Source of the DNA: Candidatus Hydrogenedentota bacterium
Lineage (GTDB): Bacteria; Hydrogenedentota; Hydrogenedentia; Hydrogenedentales; CAITNO01
DNA length: 7,349 nucleotides
Direction: 5' to 3'
Assembly: GCA_007124105.1 (NCBI GenBank)
Contig: SLFT01000130.1
Coordinates: forward strand, 1 to 7,349
Shown here: piece after piece, positions 4,982 to 7,349 of the stretch
Layout: the number at the start of each line of letters is the position of its first letter
How positions within the stretch are numbered: the first letter of the stretch is position 1
Notes under the pieces: generated by a model
What the model saw: only the letters and a program-made list of their open reading frames with translations
What the model was told of the DNA's origin: nothing
The model's database searches: none
Program-made: the position numbers and the translations under genes

Positions 4982-6835
4982 TTACTCCTGCCCATCGGGT
5001 TGCAGGGGCGTTACGGCTTCCGTTACCGCCTGCGCTTCCGCATCGTTCCGGCATACCGCCTGCGCCTTTTTCAGCACAGCCAGCTGTTTCGCCTCATCCT
5101 CGATGGTGCGCGACACAGCGTTAATCAGCTGGCGCAGCGCGGTCATGCGCGGCTCGTCCCGATCCAGGCGCCCGAAGATATCAAGCAGCAGGTCGCAGGC
5201 ATCCGCATTGCGCCAGGCGCCCAGCGTTTCCAACGCCGCCTCGCCTAATGAGTCGTCGCGCGGCTCTTCAAACAGCGCCGTCTCGACAATACCGCGCACC
5301 GCTTCCAGCGCGGCCCCGTCGCCAAACGCGCCCAGAACGCCCAACAAGCGGGTCCGGCCTGCCATGGAAGCGCCTTCCATCTGCTTCAGAACATGCGCCA
5401 GCGCATCAGAACGGGCATCGTATTTATCGGCAATACCAATAAGCGCCGTGCGCGCCACATTCGCCTCGGCCTCGGCTGTTGCCGCAAGGAGATGATCAAG
5501 CAGCAGCGTCATGTCCTCATTTGCCCCTGTCTCGGCCAGGGTGTTCATGGCGGCGCGCCGTACGCGCGACTCCTCGTCTTCGAGGCACTGCCGTACGATC
5601 GGCAAATGTTCATCGGCAAGACGCGCGGCAATAATCTCCAGGTACGCGACGCGCTGCGCCGTATCACCCTGCAATGCGCCCTGGGCGGCCATGCGGCTGA
5701 CGTCAGGTTCAGGTAATTGCAGCATAGCCTGTTTCATCGTCTGGATTTCCGCGTTGGAGTCGGCATTGCTCATGGCCCGCTCCAGCGCGGCCAACGCCTC
5801 GCTGCCGCCATGACGGCCAATCGTCTCCGCTGCGGCAAGTCGCATCTCCAGGTCGTCATCGGCCAGAGCGGCGAGCACCGCTTCGCGCGACGCCGCGTCG
5901 TCGCGATATCCCAGCATATACACCGTTTGCGGACGCGCCTGCTCAGGCAAATCGGGCAGCCATTGGACCCAGGAGCGCGATATCGCTTCGCCGGGCATGG
6001 TTGCCGCCAATTGCAATGCCGTACCCCACACAAGCGGTTCGGAAGCCTTTGCCGCCTCGATAAGGTCGGGAAAGGCGGTTACGCCCTGCGCGTTCACAAG
6101 CGCGCGCAACGCCAACGAACGCGCGTGAGGCGCTACATCATGATCGCGCAGCGCGGCGCGGCACAAATTGGCGACACGGTCTGCATCGTCGCGGCCAGGC
6201 GGTGAAGTCGCGGCGGCAAGCACCAGCGGATCAAGACCTGTGGCATCCGTGTCAACAAGAACAGTGTCGCCCATACGCATCAAAGCGGTTTCTACCGCAG
6301 TATCGAAACCGTCAGGCATGCCGTCACACGCCACGTTCGCCAGTAGTCCTATCGCCGCATCGCCGCTGATAGCCTCTAGTGTGCGGATGGCATCGTCGAA
6401 TAATTCCGCATCACACAAATACGGCGCCAGCGCAACAACAGTAGCGTCGTCGCCGCAAACACGCAACAGACTCATAAAGAAGCGGCGCGACTCTAAATGG
6501 CTTGTCCGGTTTAATGTCTCTTCAAACAGGCGCGCTGCCTTGTCACGATAAGCGCCGCCCTCCGGCCCCATCACATAATTGGCCAATCCATGCAACGCCA
6601 GCTGCGCTTCCGCGTCAGAACTTTCTTCGAAGGGAAGAATGCGGTCGCACAGTGCGACAAGCTGCGTATCATCCCATTGCGCCGCCTGCGCGAATAAAGA
6701 CGCCGCGTGAGCAGGGTCGCGCGCAGGCATTTCAGCCAATAAGTCCTCCACTGTCAGGGCGAATGCGACAAACGCCGACAAACTGGAAAGCAGCGCAACC
6801 AACACAATATATCGCGAGATGTATAACGATTTCAC
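4982..6835 (-). CDS. Exported HEAT-repeat protein
   Basis: This 617-residue protein starts at a GTG (6833-6835) with GGGAG 10 bases upstream. Residues 1-26 form a signal peptide: KSLYISR, a hydrophobic core, then A-F-A before Leu27. There is no lipobox cysteine, so it should be soluble in the periplasm or secreted. The rest is almost entirely helical pairs typical of HEAT or Armadillo-like solenoids. Clear repeat signatures are DDDLEMRLAAAETIG (326-340) and DEESRVRRAAMNTLAETG (420-437), with weaker repeats from about 40 to 600. I see no catalytic domain or second domain. HEAT solenoids bind other proteins, so a scaffold or inhibitor role is likely but the partner is unknown. The N-terminal part (about 75-190, with LALHGLANYV) resembles HEAT segments of exported proteins from Planctomycetes-like bacteria, which often occur near DUF1080 and Gfo/Idh/MocA genes; this is from memory. 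It precedes the SLC12 transporter by 86 bases. Confidence 0.88.
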   Translation of the reverse strand: MKSLYISRYIVLVALLSSLSAFVAFALTVEDLLAEMPARDPAHAASLFAQAAQWDDTQLVALCDRILPFEESSDAEAQLALHGLANYVMGPEGGAYRDKAARLFEETLNRTSHLESRRFFMSLLRVCGDDATVVALAPYLCDAELFDDAIRTLEAISGDAAIGLLANVACDGMPDGFDTAVETALMRMGDTVLVDTDATGLDPLVLAAATSPPGRDDADRVANLCRAALRDHDVAPHARSLALRALVNAQGVTAFPDLIEAAKASEPLVWGTALQLAATMPGEAISRSWVQWLPDLPEQARPQTVYMLGYRDDAASREAVLAALADDDLEMRLAAAETIGRHGGSEALAALERAMSNADSNAEIQTMKQAMLQLPEPDVSRMAAQGALQGDTAQRVAYLEIIAARLADEHLPIVRQCLEDEESRVRRAAMNTLAETGANEDMTLLLDHLLAATAEAEANVARTALIGIADKYDARSDALAHVLKQMEGASMAGRTRLLGVLGAFGDGAALEAVRGIVETALFEEPRDDSLGEAALETLGAWRNADACDLLLDIFGRLDRDEPRMTALRQLINAVSRTIEDEAKQLAVLKKAQAVCRNDAEAQAVTEAVTPLQPDGQE

Positions 6836-6845
6836 AGGACAATCA

Positions 6846-6850
6846 CTCCC
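6846..6850 (-). promoter_or_regulatory. Ribosome binding site supporting a GTG start
   Basis: The minus strand reads GGGAG, 10 bases before the GTG at 6833-6835. The spacing is slightly long, but no other start codon would keep the signal peptide intact. Confidence 0.5.
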
Positions 6851-7000
6851 AATCTATAGGACCCTTTAACCAAGGCTGTTTTGTCTGACGGCGGCAGGCC
6901 CGACCCATCCTGCAGCCTCCGTAAAAACCAACGCGTAAACACGGCAACAAAGTCGGAGCGTGTTTGTCTAACACGATGTCATATTAAAATTTTAGATTCT

Positions 7001-7031
7001 GTAGGGTGGGTGAAGCGGAGCGGAACCCACC
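7001..7031 (+). repeat. REP-type palindrome with GTAG flank
   Basis: GTAG (7001-7004) is followed by GGTGGGT (7005-7011), a 13-base loop rich in AGCGG, and the exact inverted arm ACCCACC (7025-7031). The tetranucleotide GTAG next to an imperfect palindrome is the classic layout of REP elements mobilised by RAYT transposases. This particular motif is widespread in intergenic DNA of many bacteria, where its translation 'VGWVKRSGTH' litters databases as false proteins. No RAYT gene is present here, so the element would be moved in trans or be a relic. Confidence 0.8.
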
Positions 7032-7106
7032 GAAAAACGTGTTGCAGCAGAATTTTTGAGGTCTATTGGTAGACAGACAGCTGCGTCGAACCAAACATAA
7101 TCGCAA

Positions 7107-7349
7107 TTAAATAAACCACGGGCCGCGCATGGGCTGATGTATCAGGCGGTTGGCGGCCTCGTCGTCAATGCACTGTTCGCGTTCGGGGTCGTAACGCACG
7201 TCGCGACCCAACCGCAACGCTACAATGGCAAGATTCACCATGCTGCATGAATAATGACCGTTTTCTTCGTTCAATGGAAATTTGCGACGCATGCGCACGG
7301 CGCGATAAAAATCCGCTTCTTGCGGTGCTGGATCGGGCAGCGCGGCCAC
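7107..7349 (-). CDS. Gfo/Idh/MocA family oxidoreductase, C-terminal fragment
   Basis: Only the last 80 residues are in the window; the frame is open to the right edge, so the apparent GTG at 7349 is not the real start. The fragment carries the end of the bacterial-type C-terminal domain: DFYRAVRMRRK, then ENGHYSCSMVNLAIVALRLGR, then DPEREQCIDDEAANRLIHQPMRGPW. This ending is highly characteristic of the Gfo/Idh/MocA proteins abundant in Planctomycetes, Verrucomicrobia, Lentisphaerota and Hydrogenedentota. Full-length members (usually about 400-450 residues, often with a Tat signal) oxidise or reduce sugars, inositols or glycosides with NAD(P). The Rossmann domain and catalytic EKP-type motif are outside the window, so the substrate cannot be guessed. 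It lies upstream of the HEAT gene on the same strand, 271 bases away. Confidence 0.92.
   Translation of the reverse strand: MAALPDPAPQEADFYRAVRMRRKFPLNEENGHYSCSMVNLAIVALRLGRDVRYDPEREQCIDDEAANRLIHQPMRGPWFI

Larger units (their letters stand above)
6836..7106. other. Intergenic region carrying a REP element and small hairpins
   Basis: These 271 bases lie between the oxidoreductase stop and the HEAT gene start, both on the minus strand. Besides the REP palindrome at 7001-7031 they hold a hairpin CGTGTT-TGTCT-AACACG (6959-6975) and a smaller one GTCTA-TTGG-TAGAC (7061-7074), the latter 33 bases past the oxidoreductase stop. Neither is followed by a T-run in the direction of transcription. The gap and the structures suggest the two genes are separate transcription units. 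I see no convincing promoter for the HEAT gene. Confidence 0.5.

Noticed and set aside
6853..6858. Minus-strand TATAGA as a -10 box for the HEAT gene
   Set aside because: Transcription would start inside the RBS at 6846-6850, and there is no suitable -35.
6881..7072. Plus-strand 63-codon frame crossing the REP element
   Set aside because: Its middle translates as VGWVKRSGTH, the known false-protein signature of the GTAG/GGTGGGT repeat. It has no RBS and no family resemblance.

Overview
The window looks like a chromosomal fragment of a moderately GC-rich, Gram-negative-type bacterium. Two features point to the PVC / Hydrogenedentota / Lentisphaerota kind of lineage: a C-terminal piece of a Gfo/Idh/MocA oxidoreductase ending in the 'EANRL..PMR.PW' signature, and next to it a secreted HEAT-repeat protein. 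This is an inference from gene style; there is no rRNA or other marker to settle it. No phage, transposase, CRISPR or tRNA gene is visible.

Layout, left to right. (1) Positions 1-862, minus strand: a membrane-anchored alpha/beta hydrolase, cut off at its C-terminus by the window edge. (2) Positions 863-1189: a 327-base divergent intergenic region with a TATAAT box for the hydrolase, two similar 13-bp palindromes, and a possible 27-codon leader ORF running into the next gene. (3) Positions 1190-1525, plus strand: an unrecognised 111-residue protein with a compact His/Trp-rich head and a histone-H1-like Lys/Ala/Pro tail. (4) Positions 1732-2529, plus strand: cysE, serine O-acetyltransferase, with a good promoter candidate upstream. 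(5) Positions 2545-2635: a long inverted repeat built from two REP-like palindromes (REPIN-like), lying between convergent genes. (6) Positions 2682-4895, minus strand: a 737-residue transporter of the cation-chloride cotransporter (SLC12) family. (7) Positions 4982-6835, minus strand: an exported HEAT-repeat protein 86 bases upstream of the transporter and probably co-transcribed with it. (8) Positions 6836-7106: an intergenic region with a second, unrelated REP-type palindrome (GTAG plus GGTGGGT...ACCCACC). (9) Positions 7107-7349, minus strand: the last 80 residues of a Gfo/Idh/MocA oxidoreductase.

How the genes relate. CysE makes O-acetylserine for cysteine synthesis; no other sulfur gene is present. 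The HEAT protein and the SLC12 transporter form a plausible two-gene unit, but nothing in the sequence shows a shared function. The oxidoreductase and the HEAT protein fit the oxidative sugar-utilisation gene neighbourhoods typical of these lineages, again by association only. I see no clearly new multi-gene system. The points most worth a second look are the lysine-tailed small protein with its upstream palindromes and leader ORF, the two REP-type repeats, the Na+-type ion site of the bacterial SLC12 protein, and the CysE lacking the usual CysK-binding tail.
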